In this document: piece by piece, positions 18,310 through 25,343 of the stretch | How positions within the stretch are numbered: the stretch's first letter is position 1 | Layout of the letters: every line of letters begins with the position of its first letter | Assembly: GCF_000718025.1 (NCBI RefSeq) | Contig: NZ_JODS01000002.1 | Span: forward strand, 496,001 to 560,000 | DNA: 64,000 nt | DNA from: Kitasatospora purpeofusca | Lineage (GTDB): Bacteria > Actinomycetota > Actinomycetes > Streptomycetales > Streptomycetaceae | Reading direction: 5' to 3' | The notes under the pieces: model-generated | What the model was told of the DNA's origin: nothing | The model's database searches: none | What the model saw: only the letters and a program-made list of their open reading frames with translations | Position numbers and translations under genes: made by a program

Positions 18310-19479
18310 GTGGACGACGACGAGCTGACGAAGTTCATGACGACGCCGATGACCGACCGCAACGCCCGGACGCTGGAGCGGCTGGCCCGCCGTCGCCTCA
18401 AGCGCGACGGGGCGGCCTTCGTGGCGGACCTCGGCATCGGGCTGGCACCGCGGCACCGCTCGATGCCGGCCGGCTCCGACGCATCGGCGGCGTTCGACGA
18501 GCTCTTCGACCACCTGGTGCGCCTGCTGGCGGTGACCCGGGGGCCCGGGCACGTCGGCGAGCTGCTGCGGCTGCTGGCCGCGGGCAGGCCGGACGATCCG
18601 GAGCACGACCGCTACGTGGCCTCGCTGCTGGCGTCCTGCCAACGGCCCGCCGACCTCGCCCCGGTGTACGAGGAGGGGGGCGCCGCCTCCGAGGAGCTGC
18701 GGGCCTGCCTGCTGCACGAACTGGTGCTCCGGGGAGTCCCGGTGGCGGAGACCCCGGGCATCGCCTCGTGGGCGACCTCCCCGCACTGGCGCGACCATCC
18801 GTTGGCCGCGCTGCCGCTGGTGCCGGCGGAGCCGGAACGGGACCCGGACCTGCCGGCCTACTCGGTCGACGGCAGCAGCTGCGGGTTCCCCTACCCGGAC
18901 CCGGAGGATCGCTACCCGGCACCCCGGCTCGATGCCGCTCCGGCGGCGGTGGAGACGACGACCGCCGCCACCGTTCGGGCCGTGGCGGCGGCGGTGGCGA
19001 ACTGGGCCGAGCACCCGGAGGAGCCGGAGGGCCGCGTCGAGGCGCGGACCTTCGCGTACCCGGAGCCCCTGGAACCCGGCGCCCTGCCCGGCGCACTCGT
19101 CGCGCTGGGCCTGGACTGCCTGACCGACCTGGGCGAGCTGCCGGAGCCCGGGCGGAAGACCGCGTTCGGGGTGGTCCCCGTCGAAGCGGCCGAGGTCTGG
19201 CGGTTCCTGTTCGCCGCCTCCTCCACCGGCGGCGCGTACGACTCGGCCTGCTACGGCGCCTACGGACGGCTCCACGCCTGGCGCTCCTTGGCCGCCCTCG
19301 CCGGGGCGCCGCCGGACGCCCCGGCGAGCGAGGTGGAGGCCAACGTCCGGGCCTGCGCGTGGTACCGCTTCAGCGCGGACACCCCGTGGTTCCACCGGGT
19401 GGTCTGGGACCTGGGCGTACTGGCCGTCTCCCCGGACGGCCGCCGCCTGGCCGTCCTGGCAGCGACGACGACCGACTGA
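18310..19479 (+). CDS. Hypothetical protein resembling DUF6183
   Basis: The protein has 389 residues from a GTG at 18310, 32 bases after the previous stop. The N-terminal half is helical, with repeated RRLKR/LLRLLAAG segments that look solenoid-like. The C-terminal half contains the segment 'GGAYDSACYGAYGRLHAWRS' and ends 'DTPWFHRVVWDLGVLAVSPDGR'. From memory these features fit the actinobacterial DUF6183 family, whose function is unknown. The part from about residue 225 to the stop is duplicated as a broken copy at 23298-23614, together with the hairpin that follows. No catalytic motif is recognised. Confidence 0.65.
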   Translation: MDDDELTKFMTTPMTDRNARTLERLARRRLKRDGAAFVADLGIGLAPRHRSMPAGSDASAAFDELFDHLVRLLAVTRGPGHVGELLRLLAAGRPDDPEHDRYVASLLASCQRPADLAPVYEEGGAASEELRACLLHELVLRGVPVAETPGIASWATSPHWRDHPLAALPLVPAEPERDPDLPAYSVDGSSCGFPYPDPEDRYPAPRLDAAPAAVETTTAATVRAVAAAVANWAEHPEEPEGRVEARTFAYPEPLEPGALPGALVALGLDCLTDLGELPEPGRKTAFGVVPVEAAEVWRFLFAASSTGGAYDSACYGAYGRLHAWRSLAALAGAPPDAPASEVEANVRACAWYRFSADTPWFHRVVWDLGVLAVSPDGRRLAVLAATTTD

Positions 19480-19484
19480 CGGCG

Positions 19485-19527
19485 TGCCGGAGTGGGAAGT
19501 CGGGCGTTCCGACTTCCCACTCCGGCA
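19485..19527 (+). terminator. Perfect hairpin, family copy B, after DUF6183-like gene
   Basis: The 19-base arms 19485-19503 and 19509-19527 pair perfectly around a 5-base loop, starting 6 bases after the DUF6183-like stop. The core is GTGGGAAGTCGG/CCGACTTCCCAC. It probably ends transcription from the left; no T-tract follows, as is common in high-GC actinobacteria. Confidence 0.8.
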
Positions 19528-19593
19528 GCATCCCCGAGGGACCGGCCCGTGCCCCTTCGGCTCACGCTCCACGAGGGTGCGGTACGAACCTGC

Positions 19594-20019
19594 TCAGCCG
19601 AAGCCGACCTCGGTGAAGCAGCAACCGCCGCGCTCGGCGGCGGGCAGGACCTGGCCCGGCGTGAGCCGCGGGGTCTGCCGGATGTACTGGCGGAAGCCCG
19701 ACGCACGGAACTTCAGGTCGAAGGCGTGGCCTTCGATGTGCCATTGCGCCCAGTCCTGCTTGCCGTCGTCCGGCACCAGCCGGTGAATGTCGGCGATCTC
19801 CAGCTCCGGGTGCATGCCCTTGAACCCGAGGTCGCCCTCGAGGTCCCAGACCTCCTCGAAGACGAGCGTCGCAGGGGCGATCCAGAAGGAGAAGTTCTTC
19901 GCCGGCTTCACCGGGTGGACCCAGCGCACGATGTAGTCGAGGTCGAGCAGCAGCCTCGGCAGGATGTCGTCCGTCTGCTGCACGTACAGACCGTGAATGG
20001 TGGCGTCGTGCCAGCCCAT
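19594..20019 (-). CDS. Small hypothetical protein (WHDATIHG type)
   Basis: The protein has 141 residues if the ATG at 20019 is used, giving an N-terminus MGWHDATIHG. The frame stays open upstream, and a TTG at 20094 is an alternative that would add 25 residues; no convincing ribosome-binding site decides between them. The chain is beta-rich with conserved-looking Trp and acidic residues (FEEVWDLEGDLGF; WAQWHIEGHAFDLKF), reminiscent of small immunity-type or lipocalin-like proteins. It ends in CCFTEVGFG. No signal peptide is seen. The upstream AT-rich patch at 20071-20095 stands out and may hold its promoter. Function unknown. Confidence 0.6.
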   Translation of the reverse strand: MGWHDATIHGLYVQQTDDILPRLLLDLDYIVRWVHPVKPAKNFSFWIAPATLVFEEVWDLEGDLGFKGMHPELEIADIHRLVPDDGKQDWAQWHIEGHAFDLKFRASGFRQYIRQTPRLTPGQVLPAAERGGCCFTEVGFG

Positions 20020-20207
20020 GTCCTCGAAGTCGGCATCGCTCCAGACGCTCTTCGAGAGACCTGATTCCTGGTGGCTGTTAATAGCTTTATCCAACCAGGG
20101 CGGTTTGTCCCCAGCTCGCAAGGGGTGGGCGGTGCACGTTCTCGTCAAGTGCGTGCCGGCGTGCCGGCCGTCGCCCCGGACCGCCGCCGCCCGGCGGGCC
20201 CTCGGAG

Positions 20208-20234
20208 TGGGAAGTCGGACCGGCCGACTTCCCA
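20208..20234 (-). terminator. Hairpin, family copy C, behind DUF1330 gene
   Basis: The 11-base arms 20208-20218 and 20224-20234 pair perfectly (TGGGAAGTCGG/CCGACTTCCCA) around a 5-base loop. It lies 25 bases beyond the stop of the DUF1330 gene on the - strand and could terminate it. The core is the same as in hairpins A, B and D. Confidence 0.7.
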
Positions 20235-20258
20235 ATGAGGTGTCGGACGCCCCGCCGG

Positions 20259-20552
20259 TCAGTCGGTGCCTTCGACGATGCGGAAGTCACGCTCGTAGCC
20301 GTCGGGGAGGGCCGCCAGTGCCTTCCGGTATTCCTCGCTCTCGTAAGCCGCGACGGCCTGGTCGAAGCTGTCGAACTCGACCAGAACGGCACGCTGCGTG
20401 ATTCCGGCCTCGTGGGCGAGGACCCGACTGCCGCGGGACAGGACGCGCCCGCCGGCGGCCAGGACGGCCGGGCGGGCCAGTTTGTCGTAGGCGGTCAGCC
20501 CCTCCGGGTCGGAGATGGCGGGGTAGACACTGACCCAGTAGCCCTTGGCCAC
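20259..20552 (-). CDS. DUF1330 family protein
   Basis: The protein has 97 residues from the GTG at 20552, chosen because AGGAGG lies at the right spacing; an upstream ATG at 20579 lacks that support. The sequence shows a ferredoxin-like dimeric alpha/beta-barrel pattern. A KGYWVSVYPAISDPEGLTAY start, GGRVLSRG in the middle and 'AVLVEFDSFDQAVAAYES' near the end are typical of DUF1330. These small cytosolic proteins have no settled function. It is divergent from the LysR regulator gene across 133 bp, so it may be a target of that regulator. Confidence 0.85.
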   Translation of the reverse strand: MAKGYWVSVYPAISDPEGLTAYDKLARPAVLAAGGRVLSRGSRVLAHEAGITQRAVLVEFDSFDQAVAAYESEEYRKALAALPDGYERDFRIVEGTD

Positions 20553-20685
20553 GGAAACCTCCTGTGTTCGGCCGGACACGTCCGACTCGTCATATCCGCA
20601 GGCTAGGGCTTGATGTGCGGCCGAGGGAAAGACCGGTTCGGGATAGCCTCAGAACGGATCGTTATCAATCGGCGGGGAGGCCACG

Positions 20686-21588
20686 TTGGCGCCGGACACC
20701 GTGAGCCTGCGCTACTTCCTGGTGCTGGCGCAGGAGTTGAACTTCACTCGCGCGGCCGCACGGATCGGTGTCGCACAGCCCGCGCTCAGCGCCCGGATGC
20801 GCCGGCTGGAGGCGGAACTCGGTACGGCCCTGCTGGTCCGCAACACGCGCAGCGTCGAACTGACCGCCGCCGGTGCGGCGTTGGCGGATTCCGCCCCGCC
20901 CGCGCTGGCGGCGCTGGACCGGGCGTGGGACACCGCCCGGAGCGCGGCGGCCGGTGAACTGGGCGCGCTGCGCATCGGATACAGCCTCAGCACCGGGGCC
21001 GGGACGACACCGGCCCTGGTGGACAGGCTGATTCGCGGCAACAGCGGACTCCAGGTCGAGGCCGTCCCGATGGCGACACCGGAGATCTCCCCCGCGGTCG
21101 CCGACGGCCGCATCGACGCCGGGATCACCCGCGGTGAACAGCCGGGCAGTGGAGTGCGCCGGGTGCTGCTGCGGCGGGTGCGGGTCGGGGTCCAGCTGGC
21201 GCAGCACCATCCGCTGGCCGGACGCCAGGAGATCGAGATCGCCGACGCGGCCGCGTATCCGCTGCGACTCCCGGCCCGCTCGGCCAACCCCGTGATCCAC
21301 GACCAGCTGTCCGCACTGTTCCGGGACACCCGGCCGCACCCCCGGTTCCACACGCCGGCGGTCTCCTTCGACATGTCCCAGCGCGACCTGCGCGACGGGG
21401 TCACCCTCGCCCCGGCCGGCGAGGCCGCGGCCGCGGTACAGCCGGACGGTCTCACCTGGCGGCCACTGCGGGGCGCGCCCGGGCTGACGATCCACCTGGT
21501 CCTCCCGCAGGAGCAGTCGCCGCTGCATCGTCGCCTCCTCGCCGTCGCCAAAGCCCTGGCGCACGAGCTGCACTGGCTGCCGGGCTGA
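20686..21588 (+). CDS. LysR-family transcriptional regulator
   Basis: The protein has 300 residues. A TTG start at 20686 fits best, with GGGGAGG at 20674-20680; GTG at 20701 is the alternative. The N-terminal winged helix-turn-helix is clear (LRYFLVLAQELNFTRAAARI, then QPALSARMRRLEAELG near residues 28-43, then LLVRNTRSVELTAAG). The remaining 210 residues are the periplasmic-binding-like effector domain. LysR regulators usually sense a small molecule and control a divergent gene, here DUF1330. An AT-rich patch (GATCGTTATCAATC, 20657-20670) in the shared upstream region may be part of the operator. Confidence 0.92.
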   Translation: MAPDTVSLRYFLVLAQELNFTRAAARIGVAQPALSARMRRLEAELGTALLVRNTRSVELTAAGAALADSAPPALAALDRAWDTARSAAAGELGALRIGYSLSTGAGTTPALVDRLIRGNSGLQVEAVPMATPEISPAVADGRIDAGITRGEQPGSGVRRVLLRRVRVGVQLAQHHPLAGRQEIEIADAAAYPLRLPARSANPVIHDQLSALFRDTRPHPRFHTPAVSFDMSQRDLRDGVTLAPAGEAAAAVQPDGLTWRPLRGAPGLTIHLVLPQEQSPLHRRLLAVAKALAHELHWLPG

Positions 21589-21621
21589 CACGCCAGGGGC
21601 CGAGCGGGACCCGTGGAGCTT

Positions 21622-22347
21622 TCAGCGGTCGCCCGCCGGGGCGAAGGGCCCGTCCAGGGCCGCCCACTGCAGCAGCAGGATCGTCTTCCCGTCGGTGATG
21701 CGTCCGTCGCGGGTCATGGCGAGGGCCTGGGCGAAGGGCAGTTCGAGGACTTCGATGTCCTCTCCCTCCTCCTCGACCCCGCCGCCGGGGCCGGTCCGGT
21801 CCGCCGGCGTGTAGGGGGCGGCGAAGAAGTGGAGGCGTTCGGTGACGGAGCCGGGGCTCATGTAGGCGTCGAGGACGTGGGTGAGCGGTCCGAGGGTGAC
21901 GCCGAGCTCCTCGGCGCTCTCGCGTCGCACGGCGGCGACCGGGTCGTCCGCGTCGAGCAGGCCCGCGGCGGCTTCGACGAGCATGCCGTCGGGGTGGTCG
22001 TTGACGTAGGCCGGGTAGCGGAACTGGCGAGTGAGCAGGACGCGGCCGCGTTCGGTGTCGTAGGGCAGGACCACGGCGCCGTTGCCGCGGTCGTAGGTCT
22101 CGCGCTGCTGGGTCTCCCACCGTCCGTCGCGGCGGCGGTAGTCGAAGGTGGTGCGCCGCAGGACGTGCCACCCCTGGGAGGTGAGCTCGACGTCGCGGAC
22201 CCGGACGTCGGGGTTGCGGCTCAGGCCGTGCCCGGCCCGGTCGAGGCCGGTGCGACCGCGGTGGTCGGGGGTGTCGAGGCCGGGGCGGCCGGCGGCGATG
22301 TCCTGGTCGGGACCGGCGGTCGGGACGCGCATGGGCTTGTCGGTCAT
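21622..22347 (-). CDS. Nudix hydrolase, ADP-ribose/GDP-mannose pyrophosphatase type
   Basis: The protein has 241 residues. The first 45 are a disordered extension; residues about 50-235 follow the NudF/NudK pattern. The sequence 'YDRGNGAVVLPYD' introduces the core, and the Nudix box lies at 129-150 (GLLDADDPVAAVRRESAEELGV) with the REXXEE signature intact and Asp replacing the first Glu. 'MSPGSVTERLHFFAA' after the box is typical of ADP-sugar pyrophosphatases. It is expected to hydrolyse an NDP-sugar or ADP-ribose in the cytosol. It is divergent from a DeoR regulator across 49 bp. Confidence 0.9.
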   Translation of the reverse strand: MTDKPMRVPTAGPDQDIAAGRPGLDTPDHRGRTGLDRAGHGLSRNPDVRVRDVELTSQGWHVLRRTTFDYRRRDGRWETQQRETYDRGNGAVVLPYDTERGRVLLTRQFRYPAYVNDHPDGMLVEAAAGLLDADDPVAAVRRESAEELGVTLGPLTHVLDAYMSPGSVTERLHFFAAPYTPADRTGPGGGVEEEGEDIEVLELPFAQALAMTRDGRITDGKTILLLQWAALDGPFAPAGDR

Positions 22348-22360
22348 GGAGCGCTACGAT

Positions 22361-22380
22361 ACATGCAGAAACGTGCAAGA
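22361..22380. promoter_or_regulatory. Direct-repeat operator candidate between Nudix and DeoR genes
   Basis: Two adjacent 10-base units, ACATGCAGAA and ACGTGCAAGA, lie head to tail one helical turn apart in the 49-bp divergent gap. DeoR-family repressors often bind such direct repeats, so this may be the site for autoregulation and control of the Nudix gene. Confidence 0.45.
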
Positions 22381-22396
22381 ACAGGAGAGAATGCGG

Positions 22397-23155
22397 ATGC
22401 TGGCTGCTGAACGGCGCGAACACCTGCTGGGCCTGCTGGCCCGCGAGGGCAAGATCGTCGCCAAGGACGTCGCCGCCGAGCTGGGAATCTCCGAGGACAG
22501 CGTGCGGCGCGACCTGCGCGACCTCGCCGCCGACGGACTGTGCCAGCGGGTCTACGGCGGCGCGCTTCCCGTCTCCCCGGCGGTGGTGGACTACACCGCC
22601 CGGCAGAGCGTGGCCCCGGACGGCAAGCGGAAGGTCGCCGCCGTGGCCGCCGCGCTGGTGCCGCCGGGCGGCACGCTGATCCTCGACGGCGGCACCACCG
22701 CCCTCGCGGTCGCCCAGGCGCTTCCGCAGGACCTGGCCTGCACCGTGATCACCCACAGCCCGACGATCGCCACGGCCCTGCTCGCCCATCCGCAGGCGGA
22801 GCTCTTCCTGCTCGGAGGCCGGATCTTCAAGCACTCGGCGGTCGCCTGCGGCGCCGCCGCCGTCGAGGCCGCGCAGCAGGTCTCCGCCGACCTCTGCCTG
22901 CTCGGCGTCACCGGCGTCCACCCCGAAGCCGGACTGACCACCGCCGACGCCGAGGAGGCCGCGATGAAGCGCGCCCTGGCCGCCCGGGCGGCGGACACCT
23001 ACATCCTCGCCTCCTCCGAGAAGCTCGGCACCGCCTCGCGGTACCGCGTCCTGCCCTGGGAGAAGGTCAGCGGACTGATCACCGACGCCGACCCTCACGA
23101 CGCCGTCGTCGAGGGAATCCGGGCGCTCGGTGTGGAAGTCCTGCCGGCCGACTGA
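22397..23155 (+). CDS. DeoR/GlpR-family transcriptional regulator
   Basis: The protein has 252 residues. ATG at 22397 is preferred over ATG at 22391 because AGGAGA at 22383-22388 is then 8 bases away. The N-terminus is a DeoR-type helix-turn-helix (ERREHLLGLLAREGKIVAKD, then SEDSVRRDLRDLAADG), followed by the DeoRC sugar-phosphate sensor domain with GGTTALAVA and 'LLGVTGVHPEAGLTTAD'. Such proteins repress sugar or nucleoside genes and are released by a phosphorylated sugar. The divergent Nudix gene is the obvious candidate target. Confidence 0.92.
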   Translation: MLAAERREHLLGLLAREGKIVAKDVAAELGISEDSVRRDLRDLAADGLCQRVYGGALPVSPAVVDYTARQSVAPDGKRKVAAVAAALVPPGGTLILDGGTTALAVAQALPQDLACTVITHSPTIATALLAHPQAELFLLGGRIFKHSAVACGAAAVEAAQQVSADLCLLGVTGVHPEAGLTTADAEEAAMKRALAARAADTYILASSEKLGTASRYRVLPWEKVSGLITDADPHDAVVEGIRALGVEVLPAD

Positions 23156-23297
23156 CACCTGTGGGGCGACACGGGATCGCGAATCGGCTGGGAGCGGATG
23201 ACCGGTCCTTGGGCCGGCACGGGCCGACACGGAGCGGGGTGCTGTGCGCCCGGAGTGCGGGCCGCGAGGGAGGCGTGGCCGGGCCCGGGCCACTGTC
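23156..23297. other. Intergenic segment before the DUF6183-like remnant
   Basis: I see no convincing gene, tRNA or strong structure here. Reading frames crossing it have poor codon bias and no ribosome-binding sites. It probably contains the end of the DeoR transcript and unrelated flanking DNA of the duplicated fragment. Confidence 0.5.
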
Positions 23298-23614
23298 TTG
23301 GCAGTGGCGAACTGGGGCGACCCCGGAGGAGCCGGAAGGTCGCGTCGAGGCGCGGACTTTCGTCCTCACGGAGCCGCACCGGCCGCTGCGGAGCCTACGG
23401 ACAACTCCACGTCTGGCCCTCGCTGGCTTCACCCGCCGGGGCGCCGACGGACGCCCCGGCGAGCGAGGTGGAGGCCCCAGTCCGAGCCTGCGCGCGGTAC
23501 CGCTTCGGCGCGGACACTCCGTGGTTCCACCGGGTGGTCTGGGACGTGGGCGTGTTGGCGGTGTCCCCGGACTTCCTCAGCTTGGCCGTCCTGGCAGTAA
23601 CGACGACTGACTGA
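23298..23614 (+). pseudogene. Frameshifted, internally deleted copy of the DUF6183-like gene
   Basis: This segment aligns with two blocks of the gene at 18310-19479. The first block (about 23300-23370) matches 19000-19062; the second (about 23383-23614) matches 19250-19479 to the stop codon. About 190 bp between the blocks are missing. The encoded similarity falls in three frames: VANWG, then EEPEGRVEARTF, then GAYGQLHVW through TPWFHRVVWD to the final TTTD. It lacks the first 225 or so residues. It cannot make the full protein. The hairpin behind it is also duplicated. Confidence 0.85.
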
Positions 23615-23621
23615 CGAGCCG

Positions 23622-23660
23622 CCGGGGTGGGAAGTCGGCCCACCCGACTTCCCACTCCGG
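23622..23660 (+). terminator. Hairpin, family copy D, after the DUF6183-like remnant
   Basis: The 17-base arms 23622-23638 and 23644-23660 pair with one mismatch around a 5-base loop, with the GTGGGAAGTCGG/CCGACTTCCCAC core. It starts 8 bases after the remnant's stop, nearly the same spacing as hairpin B after the intact gene, so it was duplicated with the gene end. Confidence 0.78.
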
Positions 23661-23690
23661 TGCGGTGGCGTAGCGACGCCACCGCACCGG
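23657..23690 (-). terminator. Second perfect hairpin overlapping copy D
   Basis: The 15-base arms 23657-23671 and 23676-23690 pair perfectly around a 4-base loop AGCG. The first four bases (CCGG) are shared with the right arm of hairpin D, so the two full stems compete. It lies about 98 bases beyond the end of the APH-like gene and may serve as its terminator. Confidence 0.7.
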
Positions 23691-23787
23691 TCGGGCGGAC
23701 ACGCTGCCCACCGGGTCCGAGTCCTCCGACGCGTGGCCCGAGGAGTCCGAGCGATCCGGCGGGGTGAGGTGGGCCAGTGGAGGACGG

Positions 23788-24669
23788 TCACCCGAGCCGG
23801 TGGCGGAGCCAGGCGAGTCCGTGGGTGCTGAGCGCGGCCCACCGGGGGCCGGGGGTCTCGGTGGCGCGCAGGGTCCACAGGCCGGTGAGGATCGCGCCGA
23901 AGGCTGTGACGGACCGATCGGGCACGGCACGCCACAGGGACACGCTGTCGGCCCATCGCTCCGCCTGCTCCGGAGTGTGTCCGGCCTCGATCAGCCGGAC
24001 GATCATGTATGCGGTGTCGGCCCATGCTGCGCCGGGAGCGGGGAAGGCCCAGTCGACGACGCGCACCGCTGCGCCGTTCACCAAGAGGTTCGGGCCGGTC
24101 AGGTCGGTGTGGACCAGGGTCTTGCCGTCGATCAGATCGGGCGCATCGTGTTCGGCCAGGATCAGCGTGTCCAGTCGCGCCACGGTCCAGGGGTCGAGCC
24201 GGTCCCGGTGGCGGCTGCCGAGGTCGTGCCAGAAGTCCTGTCCCGACCACCGATCCGCCAGGCTGAAGGCACGCAGTGGCGGTGCCGGGGTGAGCGTCCC
24301 GGCGAGCGTCTCCAGCGTCGAGGCGATCAATGGTAGGTCGGCGGACCCCGGAGACAGGTCCGCGTGTCTGCCGGGAACGTGCTCGAACCCCAGGGCGAGC
24401 CACCCGTCGGCCTCGACCTTCCAGAGCATGCGGGGAGCGATGTCCGGCGGGAGTACGGCATTCACGACGGACTCCAGGCGGTGCATCCATGCCCCCGGGT
24501 TGTCCTCGCGCACGGCCTTGCAGAACACCGGCCCGCCGGTCGTCTCCAGCGTGGCGGCGAAGTCGGAGACCGTTCCCGCAGTGGAAGGGAGAGCGGCCGT
24601 CACCGCGCCGGTCCGGGCTTCGATGCTGATGCGCACGGCACGCGGTAGTTGCTTCCAAGTGTCTGTCAT
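23788..24669 (-). CDS. Aminoglycoside phosphotransferase (APH)-fold kinase
   Basis: The protein has 293 residues from the ATG at 24669. The protein-kinase-like APH fold is supported by the likely ATP lysine in VFCK (51), the catalytic loop LVHTDLTGPNLL (His187, Asp189, Asn194) and the metal-binding Asp in VVDWAFPAPG (Asp206). All key residues are present, so it is probably active. Family members phosphorylate antibiotics, metabolites, or Ser/Thr of peptides in some RiPP pathways. The gene lies 68 bases behind the Cys-tail protein gene on the same strand, separated by a perfect hairpin. That context argues against a simple resistance role, but the substrate is unknown. Confidence 0.88.
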   Translation of the reverse strand: MTDTWKQLPRAVRISIEARTGAVTAALPSTAGTVSDFAATLETTGGPVFCKAVREDNPGAWMHRLESVVNAVLPPDIAPRMLWKVEADGWLALGFEHVPGRHADLSPGSADLPLIASTLETLAGTLTPAPPLRAFSLADRWSGQDFWHDLGSRHRDRLDPWTVARLDTLILAEHDAPDLIDGKTLVHTDLTGPNLLVNGAAVRVVDWAFPAPGAAWADTAYMIVRLIEAGHTPEQAERWADSVSLWRAVPDRSVTAFGAILTGLWTLRATETPGPRWAALSTHGLAWLRHRLG

Positions 24670-24688
24670 CGGGGGTGCCTCGGGTCGG

Positions 24689-24723
24689 GCCCGCCCGGCC
24701 CCGGATCGCGGGGCCGGGCGGGC
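24689..24723 (-). terminator. Perfect 14-bp hairpin between Cys-tail gene and APH kinase gene
   Basis: Arms 24689-24702 and 24710-24723 (GCCCGCCCGGCCCC and its complement) pair perfectly around a 7-base loop. It starts 14 bases after the stop of the small upstream gene and ends 20 bases before the kinase start. It probably works as a partial terminator, giving more transcript of the first gene than of the kinase. Confidence 0.8.
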
Positions 24724-24737
24724 GATCTGATCGGTTA

Positions 24738-25223
24738 CTAGCTGCTGTGGCAACCGCGGTGGCACTGCGCGCAGTTGCCGCTGCCGCTGGTGTCGCTTCC
24801 GTCTCCTCCGCTGCCTTCGGAGCAGTCGGCGGACATGCTCCACAGTTCGGAGTCCACGGCGTACCCGCTCGCTTCGATGACGGCGACCGTGGCGGCGATG
24901 CCGATGCCCTTGGTGGACTCGTCCGGGCCGCCGGTCGGCACGTGGTGGAGGAACTGGCCGGACACCGAGTGGCAGAACTCGGCGTATTCGGTGGTGTGGA
25001 GGATGAACGTGTGCCATCCGATGTCCACCAGCCTCGACGGGGCAAGGCCGGCACCCGGGTTGACCGCGCACGCTCCGAGGAAGGCGAGAGCCTGATCCAC
25101 GATGCGCGCGGCGAGCGCGAGATCCATCTCCTCCTCACTGGCGATTCGGGTGGTCATCCGGTCGAACAGGGCCGGGTCGATGAGGGACCGGCCTGTGATC
25201 TTCTCCGTGCTGGTCGACAGCAT
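24738..25223 (-). CDS. Small protein with WH-motif domain and Cys-rich C-terminal tail
   Basis: The protein has 161 residues. Residues 10-125 are a compact helical domain with 'LVDIGWHTFILHTTEYAEFC' (about 65-84), which resembles the repeat of glycine-rich-domain/DUF1399-like proteins. After 'DSELWSMSADC' comes a flexible Gly/Ser/Asp stretch and the tail GNCAQCHRGCHSS with Cys151, Cys154 and Cys158. A helical leader-like domain followed by a flexible Ser/Thr/Cys tail could be a peptide-modification substrate, and a kinase gene follows directly. The tail could instead bind metal. Expression is likely under the 17-bp motif at 25295-25311. Function unknown. Confidence 0.75.
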   Translation of the reverse strand: MLSTSTEKITGRSLIDPALFDRMTTRIASEEEMDLALAARIVDQALAFLGACAVNPGAGLAPSRLVDIGWHTFILHTTEYAEFCHSVSGQFLHHVPTGGPDESTKGIGIAATVAVIEASGYAVDSELWSMSADCSEGSGGDGSDTSGSGNCAQCHRGCHSS

Positions 25224-25294
25224 GTGTGCTCCCCTGTCTCCGAGGTACGGCTCTCGGCCAGGACGGTATGCGTGCGGGAGTCATCGAAGGGCCT

Positions 25295-25311
25295 TTGATT
25301 CTCGAATATTC
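25295..25311 (-). promoter_or_regulatory. 17-bp motif upstream of Cys-tail gene
   Basis: TTGATTCTCGAATATTC (+ strand) lies 72 bases before the start of the Cys-tail gene. It matches the site at 27004-27020 in 16 of 17 positions and contains the palindrome GAATATTC. AT-rich sites of this kind are rare in this window. It is a good candidate promoter element or operator for a shared regulator. Confidence 0.65.
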
Positions 25312-25343
25312 CAGGGCTTGCGGGCCGTATCGGCGAGGATTCC

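Noticed and set aside
23788..24669. Calling the APH-fold kinase an aminoglycoside resistance gene
   Set aside because: The fold covers many substrates and the gene is linked to a small unknown protein and regulators, not to an antibiotic cluster. A resistance name would overstate the evidence.
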